Below, piece by piece: positions 32,675 through 43,227 of a stretch of DNA of 64,000 nt. Source of the stretch: Streptomyces sp. DHE7-1 (GTDB lineage Bacteria > Actinomycetota > Actinomycetes > Streptomycetales > Streptomycetaceae); NCBI GenBank assembly GCA_016432725.1, contig JACJDG010000003.1, forward strand, positions 3,348,001 through 3,412,000. The letters are read 5' to 3'. Each line of letters starts with the position of its first letter. Position 1 is the first letter of the stretch. Under the pieces are notes generated by a model. It did not search any database. It was given only the letters and a program-made list of their open reading frames with translations, and was not told the origin of the DNA. The position numbers were made by a program, and so were the translations under genes.

Positions 32675-33685
32675 ATGGCCATATCCCGCTGCCGCGGCCG
32701 CCTGACGGCCGCCGTGCTCCTCGTGGCCGCCGTCTCGTTCCTGGCGAACGGCTGCGGCGGCGCGGGAGGCGGGGACGACGCCGGGGCGGCCAAGTCCGAA
32801 GGGGCGGCGGCGCGTTTCGAGGTCTCGTCCATGCTCGAGCCGTCCGGCCGCGCGCTGGGCGTCGTCGACGACAAGACGCCCTGGCAGTACGGCATCGTCA
32901 AGACCTTCACCGAGGAGGCCGGGCGGGCCCCCGACATCCGCGAGTACTACAGCTCGTGGGGCGACGACTTCGACACGGAGGGCAACACCTTCCTGTGGAA
33001 GCAGGGCCAACTGCCCATGATGGAACTGGTGCCCACCGACGCCTCGCTCGCCGGCATCGCCAAGGGCCGGGACGACGCCTACGTCCGCCGGCTGGCCGGT
33101 CAGATCGCCGCGTACGACGGCCCGTTGGCCCTCTCCTTCGCCGGCGAGATGAACGGTCCGTGGAACTCCTGGGGTCCCGAGCACGCCAAGCCCGCCGACT
33201 TCGTCGCGGCGTGGAAGCGTGTGCACGGCATCTTCGCCGCGCAGGGCGTCACCAACGTGATCTGGGTGTGGACCCCGCACGTGGTCGACTCCGGCACCAC
33301 CGCCGAGCTGCGCCCCTACTACCCGGGCGACGCCTACGTCGACTGGGTCGGCCTCATCGGCTACTACGGGCCGATCGACGGCGTCGCCTTCTCCAGCCTC
33401 TTCACCCCCACCCTGCGCCGAATCGAGGACTTCTCCGGCAAGCCGGTGCTGATCGCGGAGACCGGGGTGGCGCAGAGCGAGGGCAAGGAAGCGCACATCC
33501 GTGACCTGTTCCGGGGCGCCGCGAAGGCCGGCGTGATCGGGCTCGTCTGGTACGACCAGCGCAAGGACTGGCCGGGCGGCCATCAGTTGATGGACTGGCG
33601 GATCAGCACCTCGCGGGGTGCGCTGGCCGCGTTCCAGGTGGAGTCGGCCCGCAGCGGCTTCGGCCATTCGTTCAAGAGCGGCTGA
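32675..33685 (+). CDS. Secreted GH26-like lipoprotein (beta-mannanase family)
   Basis: 336 residues. A signal peptide ends in the lipobox LANGC, so it is a lipoprotein. The GH26-like barrel shows the acid/base Glu in LSFAGEMNGPWNSWG and the nucleophile Glu in PVLIAETGVAQSEG, with VIWVWTPHVVD and VGLIGYYGP between. The substrate is probably a beta-linked glycan. Because it is divergent from the mat genes, processing or release of the MatAB polymer is possible, but this is inference. ATG 32675 is the start; the ribosome site is weak. Confidence 0.85.
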   Translation: MAISRCRGRLTAAVLLVAAVSFLANGCGGAGGGDDAGAAKSEGAAARFEVSSMLEPSGRALGVVDDKTPWQYGIVKTFTEEAGRAPDIREYYSSWGDDFDTEGNTFLWKQGQLPMMELVPTDASLAGIAKGRDDAYVRRLAGQIAAYDGPLALSFAGEMNGPWNSWGPEHAKPADFVAAWKRVHGIFAAQGVTNVIWVWTPHVVDSGTTAELRPYYPGDAYVDWVGLIGYYGPIDGVAFSSLFTPTLRRIEDFSGKPVLIAETGVAQSEGKEAHIRDLFRGAAKAGVIGLVWYDQRKDWPGGHQLMDWRISTSRGALAAFQVESARSGFGHSFKSG

Positions 33686-33794
33686 TCCGGGGCGAGCAGG
33701 GGAATCCAGCCGCGAGCCGGCCAGGAACGACATTGATCACGGCGCATCACCGCGGCTGGCGCAAGCGGATGCCCGAACAGGGGAGAGCACGGAG

Positions 33795-35420
33795 ATGACG
33801 ACGGAACCGTCGCCGGGGCAGGGGGCTCCGCAGGAGGACCACGGGTGGGCCTTCCGGCCCCGCGGGTCCGCTCCCGGCCCGCGGCCGTACCGGGAACAGC
33901 GGACCGGTCCGGCCGCCTCGCGGGACGGCCGGCCGCCGGCCGAGCCGTACGGCGGGTCCTCCGGCACGCGGTGGGACAGCACCATGCCGCTGCGGTTCCC
34001 CGAGCCCCGCGACGGTGCCCACGAGGCCGTGCCCGAGCCGGGCCGCCGGACACCCCCGCACACCCCGCGCGGCGGTTCGGCGGACCGGATGCCCGGCCAC
34101 CCGTCGGCGGCGAACGCCGTTCCCGGCGCGGCCGCCCTCCACCGGCCCGAGCCGGACGCCGCGCAGCCGCGGCCCCCTGCGGACGCGGGCGGCGACCGGC
34201 CCCGCAGGAGCAGGGGGGTGGGGAGGATCGCGCTCGTCCTCACCGTCCTCGTCGCCGCCGCCGGGGCCGCCTCCGTCATGCTCAAGCAGGAGGACGCCGC
34301 CGCTGTCGCCTCGAAGAACCTGACCCAGGCGTGGCAGGTACCGGCACCCGCCGCCGACGACGCGCTGATCGGCAGCTGGCTCACCGGCGAACTGGTCGTC
34401 CGAGGCAGCAGCCGGGGCGGCCTGCGCGCCTACGACCTCAGCGACGGCAAGGAGGTGTGGCGCGCCGCGTCCGCCGCCGCCAAGCGCGGCACCGTCCCCT
34501 GCGCGATGTCCCCGACGGTCAGCGCCCAGGGCATCGGCACGGTCGCCTTCGGTACGGACGCGAGCACGTGCACCCGGCTGGCCGGTGTCGACGCGGCCAC
34601 CGGCAGGATCCTCTGGTCCATGCCGCTGACCAGCACCGAGCACCCCACGGCGGTGGCCGCCACGACCTATCTGCAGGGCCGTGTCGCCACCGTCGTCAGC
34701 GCGAACTTCCTCGGCGGTGTGGACGTCCGCACCGGCAGCCGCGTGTGGGGCTACAAGGCCCGCGGCCACTACTGCAACGCCTACAACTGGGGCGCCGACG
34801 GCGTGGTGCTGGTCGACGACTTCTGCCTCGACCGGAAGTCCAGGTTCACGCTCAGCGCGTACGACGGCAGGACCGGGAAGGTGATCTGGCGCAAGCCCGA
34901 GAAGGCCCACTCAGACGTGCCGCACATCCTGTCCGGCTCACCGCTGGTCGCCGCCGTCCACACGGCCCGCCAGGACGCCGTGCGGGTGCTCGGCACCACC
35001 GGGACCGGCCGCAGACTGGCCGTGGGCGACGACGAACTCACGGCCGGCAACGCCAGCGGCGCCGACCACTCCGCCCGGCTCTACGGCCGCGTCCTGGTCA
35101 CCCCGGCCTCGGCCGCCGGCAGCACGGTGCTCGACGGCTTCGACACCACCACCGGCGCCAAGCTCTGGACCCACCGCTCCGCCGCGCTCGCCGTGCCCGC
35201 GTCCGGCACGGACGGCAAGGTGTACGCCGTCACCACGTCCGGCGCCCCGCAGCTCATCGCCATCGATCCGGTCACCGGTCGCGCCACCCCGGTCGCGGGG
35301 CTGCCGGCGGGGACCGGCAAGTGGAGCTTCACCTCCGGCACGGTGTACGTCACCCCGGACGGCGGCGTGCTGGAGCTCAACGCCCTCGGGTCGAACGGCG
35401 GCGTGCGGCTGTACCGGTAG
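33795..35420 (+). CDS. Single-TM protein with PQQ-like beta-propeller
   Basis: 541 residues. The first 140 are Pro/Arg/Gly-rich and disordered. One TM (IALVLTVLVAAAGAASVML) follows, then an external eight-bladed PQQ-like propeller with repeats such as GLRAYDLSDGKEVW, GVDAATGRILWSM, GGVDVRTGSRVWGY and LSAYDGRTGKVIWRK. Similar propellers form the outer part of Streptomyces Ser/Thr kinases, but no kinase domain is present. GGGAG precedes ATG 33795 by about 10 bp. It probably senses or binds something at the cell surface. Possible pairs of propeller cysteines (YNWG near HYCNAY, DDFCLD) could make disulfides. Confidence 0.8.
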   Translation: MTTEPSPGQGAPQEDHGWAFRPRGSAPGPRPYREQRTGPAASRDGRPPAEPYGGSSGTRWDSTMPLRFPEPRDGAHEAVPEPGRRTPPHTPRGGSADRMPGHPSAANAVPGAAALHRPEPDAAQPRPPADAGGDRPRRSRGVGRIALVLTVLVAAAGAASVMLKQEDAAAVASKNLTQAWQVPAPAADDALIGSWLTGELVVRGSSRGGLRAYDLSDGKEVWRAASAAAKRGTVPCAMSPTVSAQGIGTVAFGTDASTCTRLAGVDAATGRILWSMPLTSTEHPTAVAATTYLQGRVATVVSANFLGGVDVRTGSRVWGYKARGHYCNAYNWGADGVVLVDDFCLDRKSRFTLSAYDGRTGKVIWRKPEKAHSDVPHILSGSPLVAAVHTARQDAVRVLGTTGTGRRLAVGDDELTAGNASGADHSARLYGRVLVTPASAAGSTVLDGFDTTTGAKLWTHRSAALAVPASGTDGKVYAVTTSGAPQLIAIDPVTGRATPVAGLPAGTGKWSFTSGTVYVTPDGGVLELNALGSNGGVRLYR

Positions 35421-35793
35421 GGCCACGGCGTCACCGGCCCGGGCGCGGCACACCCGCGGCGGCGTCGGTCGCCGGGTTCGTCCGCGGGGGCGGGGGCGGC
35501 CACGGCGAAAGGCACCGTTCCGGGCCGCCCCGCCGTGCACCCGCCGTGAACCCGCCGTGCACCCGCCGTACGGCACCGGAGTGGCGCGACCGCGCTCCCC
35601 GCCGCCCAAGTCCGGTCGCCCGCGCTCAAGATGCGGGCATCCGTGTCTGCTGGGATGCTCGCTGAGTGGCCGGGTGACGATGGCCCCCAGGCAGGGCCGT
35701 GGCGCGGCAGTCGCCCCACCCCGCCCGCGGAAACGAGGACGTCCGCAGTCCCAGCCTCCGCAGTGCTCACGCCTCCACGGGAGGAAGGTCGCG
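35421..35793. other. Intergenic region with 11-bp tandem repeats
   Basis: 373 bp without a gene. CGCCGTGCACC is repeated four times in tandem at 35531-35574 with small changes. The rest is GC-rich and includes the expected fasciclin-gene promoter near 35640-35780. Confidence 0.6.
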
Positions 35794-36372
35794 ATGATGT
35801 TCACCCGCACGCGTACAGCAAAGGCCGCCGCGGCAGCCGTGCTCGCCGTCCCGCTCACCCTCGGCGGGATGGCGTCCCAGAGTCACGCGCAGGACGCGTC
35901 CCCCAGCCCGTCGGGGACGTTCGGTTCCGGCTGTTCGGCGCTCGCGCAGAAGGCCGACACCGCCAAGGACAAGGTCGTCGACGCCGCGTCCGCGTACCCG
36001 CAGCTCAGCCAGCTGGTCTCGGCCGCGGTCAGGGCGAAGCTGACCGACACCCTGAACGGCAAGCCCCAGATCACCGTCTTCGCCCCAAACGACGACGCTT
36101 TCAAGAACGTCACCGCGTCGCAGCTCGCCTCGCTCCTCAGCAACGAGGGGCAGCTCAAGAAGGTGCTGACCTACCACGTCGTGGACAAGCAGATCACGCC
36201 GAGCGAGCTCTCCGACGGCTCCTTCACCACGGTGGAGGGCGGCAAGCTGACCACGTCCGGCTCGGGCAGCGACTTCAAGGTCAACGGCAAGGCGAACATC
36301 GTCTGCGGCAACATCAAGGCCGCGAACGCCACCATCTACGTCATCGACCAGGTCCTCCAGCCCCCGTCCTGA
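35794..36372 (+). CDS. Secreted fasciclin (FAS1) domain protein
   Basis: 192 residues. The signal peptide (AAAAAVLAVPLTLGGMASQS) ends near residue 33 at SHA-QD. One FAS1 domain follows: LTDTLNGKPQITVFAPNDDA with the conserved FAPNDDAF, then VLTYHVVDKQITPSEL (the YH motif) and a final beta strand IYVIDQVLQPPS. FAS1 proteins mediate adhesion. GGGAGGAAGG lies 5 bp before ATG 35794; ATG 35797 is equally possible. A tight pair of hairpins follows, so the gene is transcribed alone. It resembles the short MPB70-type secreted FAS1 proteins of actinobacteria. Confidence 0.92.
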   Translation: MMFTRTRTAKAAAAAVLAVPLTLGGMASQSHAQDASPSPSGTFGSGCSALAQKADTAKDKVVDAASAYPQLSQLVSAAVRAKLTDTLNGKPQITVFAPNDDAFKNVTASQLASLLSNEGQLKKVLTYHVVDKQITPSELSDGSFTTVEGGKLTTSGSGSDFKVNGKANIVCGNIKAANATIYVIDQVLQPPS

Positions 36373-36381
36373 CCCCTCCGC

Positions 36382-36428
36382 GTGCGCGCGGGCCCTTCCG
36401 TCCGGCCGACGGGAGGGCCCGCGCGCAC
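36382..36428 (+). terminator. Very strong hairpin after the fasciclin gene
   Basis: A 21-bp stem, 36382-36402 with 36408-36428, containing one G-T wobble and a 5-bp loop. It starts 10 bp after the stop codon. There is no U-tract. Confidence 0.85.
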
Positions 36429-36439
36429 GCGGGCGCCTG

Positions 36440-36468
36440 CTGTCCGGCCCTGGGTCAGGGCCGGACAG
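36440..36468. terminator. Second hairpin, CTGTCCGGCCCTG stem
   Basis: A perfect 13-bp stem (36440-36452 with 36456-36468) and a 3-bp loop, 11 bp after the first hairpin. Together they insulate the fasciclin gene from the P-type ATPase gene. Confidence 0.7.
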
Positions 36469-36552
36469 CCCCTGTCGGGGCGGCCGGTGGCGCGGTGTGA
36501 TGGACCGGGGACCGACCCGACGGCCGCCGCGCCGGACGCACCGAGGTACGCC

Positions 36553-38884
36553 ATGGACCACCACCCCGCCCGCACCGGACGGCCGCACCGCCTGGCCGCG
36601 GTGGCCGCCCCGGCACGGGTCGAACCCGTCCTCCTGGCCGTCACCGCGGCGGCCCTGACCGCCGGCGGCATCGCCTGGCTGGCCGGTGCGGCCGGGCTCG
36701 CCGACCTCCTCTGGGCGCTCGGGACCCTGGCGGCCGTCGTGCCCGCGGCGGCATGGGTGGTGGCCGCCCTGCGGCACGGGCGTACGGGTGTGGACCTCAT
36801 CGCCGTGCTCGCGCTCGGCGGCACCCTGGCCGTCCACGAGTACCTGGCCGGCGCCCTGATCGCGCTGATGCTCGCCACCGGCCGCACCCTGGAGGCCGCG
36901 GCACAGCGGCGCGCCTCCCACGACCTGCGTGCCCTGCTGGAGCACGCGCCGCGATCCGCCCGCCGGCGCACCGGGGCCGAGGTGGTCGCGGTGCCGACGG
37001 ACGAGATCGCCGCCGGGGACCTCCTCGTCGTCGGGCCGGGCGAGGTGGTCCCGGTCGACGGGCGCCTGGAGGACGTCGCCGCCGTACTCGACGAGTCCGT
37101 CCTCACCGGTGAGTCGGCGCAGGTCGAACGCGCGCGGGGCGAGCCGGTGCGCAGCGGCGTGGTCAACGCGGGCGGCGCCTTCGAGCTGCGCGCCACCGCC
37201 ACCGAGCAGGACAGCACCTACGCCGGGATCGTGCGCCTGGCCCGGCAGGCCGGGGCCGAGTCCGCGCCGGTGGTCCGGCTGGCCGACCGCTACGCGGCCT
37301 GGTTCCTGCCCCTCTCCCTGCTGGTGGCGGGGCTGGCCTGGCTGGTCAGCGGCTCCGCCGTGCGGGCCGTCGCCGTCCTCGTGGTCGCCACCCCCTGCCC
37401 GCTGCTGCTGGCCGCCCCGGTCGCCGTGGTCTCCGGGCTGTCCCGCGCCTCCCGCCTCGGCGTCGTCATACGCGACGGCGGCGCGCTGGAGAACCTGGGC
37501 CGTGCCCGCACCCTGCTGCTCGACAAGACCGGCACCCTCACCCGCGGCCGCCCCCGCGTCCTCGACGTCACCGCCGCCCCCGGCTCCAGGCCCGCCGAGG
37601 TCCTCCGGCTGGCGGCCTCCGTCGACCAGTACTCGCCCCACGTCCTCGCCCGGGCCATCGTCGACACGGCCCGGGAGCGCAGGCTGGGGCTGTCGGTTCC
37701 CGCCGGCGTCACCGAGGAGCCCGGCCGGGGGCGACCGGCACCGTGGAGGGGCACCGGGTCCGCGTCGGCCGTGTCGGCCCGGAGCGGGCGCGGCCGCCCT
37801 GGGCGAAGGCGGTCGAGAACCGCGCCCTCCTCGACGGGGCCGCCGTCGCCTGGCTCACCGTCGACGGGCACCTGGCCGGTGCGCTGCTCCTGCGCGACCC
37901 GCTGCGCCCCGACGCGCCCCGGACCCTGCGCCATCTGCGGGCGGCGGGCATCGACCGGCTGCTGATGCTCACCGGCGACCGCGCCGCGCCCGCCCACGAG
38001 GCGGCCGCCGTCCTCGGCCTGGACGGCGTGCGCGCCGAACTGGGCCCGGCCGACAAGGTCGCCGTCGTGCGCGCCGAACGCGAGCGCGCCGTCACCGTGA
38101 TGGTCGGCGACGGCGTCAACGACGCCCCGGCGCTCGCCGCCGCCGACATCGGCGTCGCCATGGGCGCCCGTGGCTCCACGGCGTCCTCCGAGGCCGCCGA
38201 CATCGTGCTGACCACCGACCGCGTCGACCGCCTCGCCGACGCCGTCGGCATCGCCCAGCGCGCCCGGCGCATCGCGGTGCAGAGCGCCCTCGGCGGCATG
38301 CTGATGTCCCTGGCCGCCATGGCCGCGGCCGCCGCCGGCCTGCTCCCGCCCGCCCCGGCGCCCTGCTCCAGGAGCTCATCGACGTCGCGGTCATCCTCAA
38401 CGCCCTGCGCGCCCTGCGCGTCGACCAGGCCGTGCGGCCGCCCCTGACGCCCGCCGCCGAGACCCTCATCCACCGTTTCGCCGCCGAGCACGACGACCTC
38501 CAGGACGTCCTGGAATCCGTGCGCGACGCCGCCGACCGCCTCTCCGGCGATCCCGGCCCCGAGGCCCTGGCGGCCGTCGAGGAGACCCACCGGCTGCTCA
38601 CCGAGCGGCTGCTCCCGCACGAGTACGCCGAGGAGCACGAGCTCTACCCCGCCCTCGCCCCCACCCTCGGCGGGCCCGAGGCGACCGCCACCATGAGCCG
38701 CGCCCACACCGAGATCGAGCGCCTGTCCCGCCGCGTCGCCACCCATCTGCAACTCGCCCGCGCCGACGGCGGCCTGGCCCCCGGGCAGCTCGACGACCTG
38801 CGGTCCTGCCTCTACGGTCTCAACACCGTGCTGCGCCTGCACTTCACCCAGGAGGAGGAGAACTACTTCTCCCTGGCACCGTGA
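36553..38884 (+). pseudogene. P1B-type metal ATPase fused to a hemerythrin-like domain, frameshifted
   Basis: About 777 residues when repaired. A P-type ATPase core without a metal-binding N-terminal domain shows the actuator LTGES, the TM6 motif ATPCPLLLAAPVAVV, the phosphorylation site DKTGTLT and the hinge VGDGVNDAPAL. TPCP replaces the usual CPC, and QYSPHVLARAIV replaces the HP locus. A C-terminal hemerythrin/HHE-like domain (HRFAAEHDDLQDVLE, HEYAEEHELYPAL, HFTQEEENYF) supplies possible diiron ligands. Two one-base losses, in the G5 run at 37727-37731 and near 38357, must be repaired. The cargo is probably a heavy metal; the fused domain may sense oxygen or iron. Confidence 0.8.
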
Positions 38885-38965
38885 CCGGTGGCGGCCCGGC
38901 CGGATTCCGACCGGTGCGGGAGGGTCGCGCGGTGACGGCCGGTCGAACGATCATTGCACTTTGTA

Positions 38966-39017
38966 TTGACGGTGCCTCAGGCCGACCCTAGCCTTCCGTG
39001 CTTGAGAGCGCTCTCAA
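38966..39017 (+). promoter_or_regulatory. GH81 promoter with LacI-type operator
   Basis: -35 TTGACG (38966-38971), a 17-bp spacer and -10 TAGCCT (38989-38994). The perfect 16-bp palindrome TTGAGAGCGCTCTCAA lies at 39002-39017, where transcription should start. Operators of this shape bind LacI-family repressors such as CebR in Streptomyces. Relief by a glucan breakdown product is likely. The repressor gene is not in this window. Confidence 0.75.
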
Positions 39018-39150
39018 ACCACTGGGTTCCGGGCTCTCCCCCACAACGGCCTGCGATATGAAAGGCCGCTCGCGCCACTCGCTCAACGGCTCGCCGCACC
39101 TGCCGGTCCGGGCCGTCCGTTCGCCTCACCCCCGTGCTGAAGGGTGCCCC

Positions 39151-42119
39151 ATGTCAAGAGACAGTGCTCAGCCGCCGAGAGCGGTGCCGTGGTCGTCCCC
39201 CTGGCGGCGGGCCGCGGTGTTCGTGGCCCTCGCCGCCCTCCTGGGGCGGTCCTCACCGTGCTCGACTCCGCCAAGGCCGGCGCCGACACCGTGGGTGCGG
39301 GCAGTTACACCACCACGGCACCCGGACCGCTGCCGTCCGGCTGCGCGGACCTGTCCACCAACCCCCGCCACTGGGTGACCTCCAACGCCCCAGCCGGCGC
39401 CGTCCCCACCAACGACTGGTGGTCGTCGATCCTGTGGAAGCGCACCAACTGCGCCTACGGGGAGCCCCTGTTCGCCCAGCCGCTCGGCTTCCGGGCCGGT
39501 TCGGAGGGTCTCGGCGTCTCGTACAGCACGAAGCCGACGATCTCCGGCAGCGGCAAGGGCGTGGGCGAGTACCACTTCGAGTACAAGGAGGACTTCACCG
39601 CCGGAGTCTCCGGTCTGGCCGCCTCCGAGGTGAAGGTCGACGACTGGAGCGACTGGACCGTCAGCCCGTACCTCAGCGACGGCGCGCACTCCCTGCGGGC
39701 GACGATCGGCTCCGGCCTGCCGTTCGCGTACTTCCGCGCCCGGGCGGTGACGCGCGGATCAAGGCCGCCTCCGGCGCGACGGTGGACGTGTGGTCCCACT
39801 CCGGCCCGACGCTGGGCTACTCGGTCGACGGCCACGACTACGTCGCCTTCGCCCCGGCCGGCGCGACCTGGTCGGTCAACGGGTCCACCTTCACCTCCTC
39901 GCTCGCGGGCAAGGACTACTTCTCGGTCGCCGTGCTGCCGACGACGCCGTCCACCTCGGCCGCCGACCGCACCGCGCTCGCGGAGGCGTACGCCGAGTAC
40001 GCCCACGACCCGGTCACCGGCACGGCCGTGTCCTACCGGTACGACGAGGCGAAGAGCACCGTCACCACCACGTACCGCTTCACCACCGACGCCCTGGAGG
40101 GATCGGCGACCGGGACGGTGGCGGCCCTGCTGCCGCACCAGTGGCGCCATCTGTCCGGCGGCGGCAGCCCGCTGCCCCGGACCTACGTCTCCTCCCGCGG
40201 CCCGCTCAAGGTGCTCACCGGTGTCACGTCCTTCAGCACGACGATGGACTTCCACGGGGTGCTGCCCGAGATACCGGCGGTCGCCGACAGTTCCGGCGCC
40301 GACGCCGCGACCCTGCGGGACTACCTGAACGCCGAGAAGGCCGACCCGACCCGGCAGGTGAGCGACGACACCTACTGGACCGGCAAGGGGCTCGGACGTG
40401 CCGCGCGTCTGGCGGAGATCGCCGACCAGACCGGCGACACCGAGGTGCGCGACGCCGCGCTGTCCGCCATCAGGTCGAAGCTCACGGACTGGTTCACCGC
40501 CTCACCGGGCAAGACGGGCCACCAGTTCTACTACGACCGCAAGTGGGGCACGCTGATCGGCTATCCGGCCTCCTACGGGTCCGACCAGGAGCTGAACGAC
40601 CACCACTTCCACTACGGCTACTACATCGCGGCCGCCGCGACCCTCGCCAAGTTCGACCCCACCTGGGCCGACGCCGACCACTACGGCGGGATGGTCGACC
40701 TGCTCATCCGGGACGCCGACAACTACGACCGGTCCGACGGGCGCTTCCCGTTCCTGCGGGACTTCGACATCTACGCGGGCCACGACTGGGCCTCCGGCCA
40801 CGGCTCGTTCGCCGCGGGCAACAACCAGGAGTCCTCTTCGGAAGGGATGAACTTCGACAACGCCCTCATCCAGTGGGGCGTCGCCACCGGGAACAAGGCC
40901 GTCCGCGACGCCGGCATCTACATGTACACCACCCAGGCCGCCGCCATCGAGGACTACTGGTTCGACGTCCACGACCAGGTCTACCCGGAGGGCTTCCAGC
41001 ACAAGGAGGTCGGCATGGTGTGGAGCAACGGCGGCGCCTACTCGACCTGGTTCTCCAGCGCCCCCGAGCAGATCCAGGGCATCAACCTGCTCCCGGTGAC
41101 CGGCGGACACCTCTACCTGGGCGACAACCCCGCCTACGTCAGGGCCAACTACCAGGAGATGCTCGACCAGGCCGGCCGGACCCAGCCGGGGATCTGGCCC
41201 GACATCTGGTACGAGTACCGGGCCCTGGGCGACGGTGACGCGGCCCTGGCCGACTTCCGCGCCCACAGCTCCCTCACCTCCGAGGAGGGCGAGAGCAAGG
41301 CCCACACCTTCCACTGGATCCGCAACCTCGCCGCCCTCGGCACCGTGGACACCGGGGTCACGGCCGACTCCCCGCTGAGCGCCGTCTTCGTCAAGGGCGG
41401 CGACCGCACCTACGTCGCCGCCAACACCACGGCCACGGACAGCACCGTGCACTTCTCCGACGGCACGACCGTGCGGGTGCCCGCCGGGAAGACGGTCACG
41501 ACCGGCGCGTACACGTGGAGCGGCGGCAGCGCGCCGGGCGGCACGGGTCCCACGCCCACACCGACCGCCAGTCCCACGCCGACCCCCACTCCCACGGACA
41601 CCGCGACGACCTCGCCGAGCCCGACGCCTTCGCCCACCGGCGGGAGCGGTTCGTCGCCCACGCTCTACCCGGGGCGGACGGGACACTGACCGGTACCGCG
41701 GGCACGGCGGGCTCCGTGACCCTGGCCTCCGCCGACGGCGTCAACCACGACGGCACCCCCTACAAGCCGGTCACCTTCACCGCCACCGGTCTCGACCTCG
41801 AGTACGGCAACGGCCAGACCCGGTTCGACCTCGCCGTCGACGCCCAGAACGCCGTCGGCAACGGACCCCAGGCACAGGTGTCCTACGACTGCACCGGCGA
41901 CGGCACCTGGGACCGTGTGGAGACCTACCGGTACTTCGCCACCGACCCGGTCAACGGCTGGGAGCACTACACCGACGGCGCCGGAACCAGCTCGACCACC
42001 GGCACGGCGTGCGACCTGCGGAAGGGGACCGTGCAGGTGAAGGTCTGGAACGCCATCGGCAACGCGTCCACCGTCCTCGGCACCGGGAGCGGTCGGTACT
42101 GCGGCTGCCCTACAGCTGA
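39151..42119 (+). pseudogene. Secreted GH81 endo-beta-1,3-glucanase, four frameshifts
   Basis: About 990 residues when repaired. A signal peptide with PWRRAAVFVALAALLG is followed by a GH81 catalytic domain with HWVTSNAPAGAVPTNDWWSS at the start, LNDHHFHYGYYIAAAATLA (the conserved DHHFHYGY, with a catalytic Asp) and AGNNQESSSEGMNFDNALIQ (catalytic Glu). A Pro/Thr linker leads to a C-terminal beta domain with a YDCTGDGTWD-type calcium-like motif. The frame must be repaired by one base near 39245, 39743, 41673 and 42091, after which it ends LRLPYS at 42119. It degrades laminarin or fungal wall glucan. Expression should follow the upstream operator. Confidence 0.85.
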
Positions 42120-42273
42120 CGCACCACGCGCCGGTGGTGACGGGATGGCCCGCCGCCACCGGCGTCGCGTTGGCCCGCATTCTTGACGGATTCATGACGC
42201 GGGGCGCCGCACCCTTCGCCGCCGGGCCGGTGTCCTATCCGGTGTCTCTGCCTGAAGTGAGGATTGGAGTGCC

Positions 42274-43179
42274 ATGGAAGGCACCGCCGTCGCAGTGGTC
42301 GTGGTGGCCGCTCTGCTGCTGATCGTGCTGAAGAGCGGGATGCGCGTCGTCAACCAGGTGGAGCGTGGCGTGGTGTTCCGCTGGGGCAAGGCCCTGCCGG
42401 CGCACCGGCAGCCGGGCATCACCTTCCTCATTCCGTTCGCCGACCGGATGCGCAAGGTGAACGTGCAGGTCGCGACCATGCCGGTGCCCACCCAGGAGGG
42501 CATCACGCGGGACAACGTGTCGGTGAAGGTCGACGCCGTCGTGTACTTCCGGGTGACGGATCCGGTGCGTGCCGCCATCGAGGTGCAGGACTACGTCTTC
42601 GCCGTCGGGCAGGTCGCCCAGTCCTCCCTGCGGTCCATCATCGGCAAGAGCGACCTGGACGATCTGCTCAGTGACCGGGAGCGGCTGCACGAGGGGCTGG
42701 CGCTGATGATCGACAGTCCGGCCGCCGGGTGGGGCATCCACATCGACCGGGTCGAGATCAAGGACGTGCAGCTTCCCGAGTCGCTGAAGCGGTCCATGTC
42801 GCGGCAGGCCGAGGCCGAGCGGGAGCGCCGGGCCCGGGTCATCACGGCCGACGGCGAGTTCCAGGCGGCGCAGCAGCTCGCCAACGCCTCGCGGATCATG
42901 TCCGACACCCCGGAGGCCATGCAGCTCAGGCTGCTGCAGACGGTCGTGGAGGTGGCCGCCGAGAAGAACTCCACGCTGGTCATGCCGTTCCCGGTGGAGC
43001 TGCTGCGGTACTTCGACCGGACCGTGCAGAAGATCGACGCCGAGATCGGGGAGAAGGATCAGGGGCGGCGCGCCGTGCCGGACGCCCCGGACGTTGCCGT
43101 GCCGGACGCCCCGGATGTTCCCGAGCAGCGGTCCCCGGAAGGGGAGGAGCCGGCGCCGGAGGGTGTGGAGCAGGCCTGA
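42274..43179 (+). CDS. SPFH/band-7 (slipin-like) membrane protein
   Basis: 301 residues. An N-terminal TM (VAVVVVAALLLIVLKSGM) is followed by the SPFH domain: VNQVERGVVFRWGKALPAHR, PGITFLIPFADRMRKV and VDAVVYFRVTDPVRAAI. A charged coiled segment (SRQAEAERERRARVITADGE) drives oligomer formation, and the tail is Pro/Glu-rich with a repeated PDAPDV. Slipins organise membrane microdomains and control proteases. No NfeD partner lies beside it. TGGAG precedes ATG 42274. Confidence 0.9.
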   Translation: MEGTAVAVVVVAALLLIVLKSGMRVVNQVERGVVFRWGKALPAHRQPGITFLIPFADRMRKVNVQVATMPVPTQEGITRDNVSVKVDAVVYFRVTDPVRAAIEVQDYVFAVGQVAQSSLRSIIGKSDLDDLLSDRERLHEGLALMIDSPAAGWGIHIDRVEIKDVQLPESLKRSMSRQAEAERERRARVITADGEFQAAQQLANASRIMSDTPEAMQLRLLQTVVEVAAEKNSTLVMPFPVELLRYFDRTVQKIDAEIGEKDQGRRAVPDAPDVAVPDAPDVPEQRSPEGEEPAPEGVEQA

Positions 43180-43227
43180 GCCGCCCAGGCGGGCGGGTGG
43201 TCCGGCGGCGCGGGCTAGCATCCGGGC

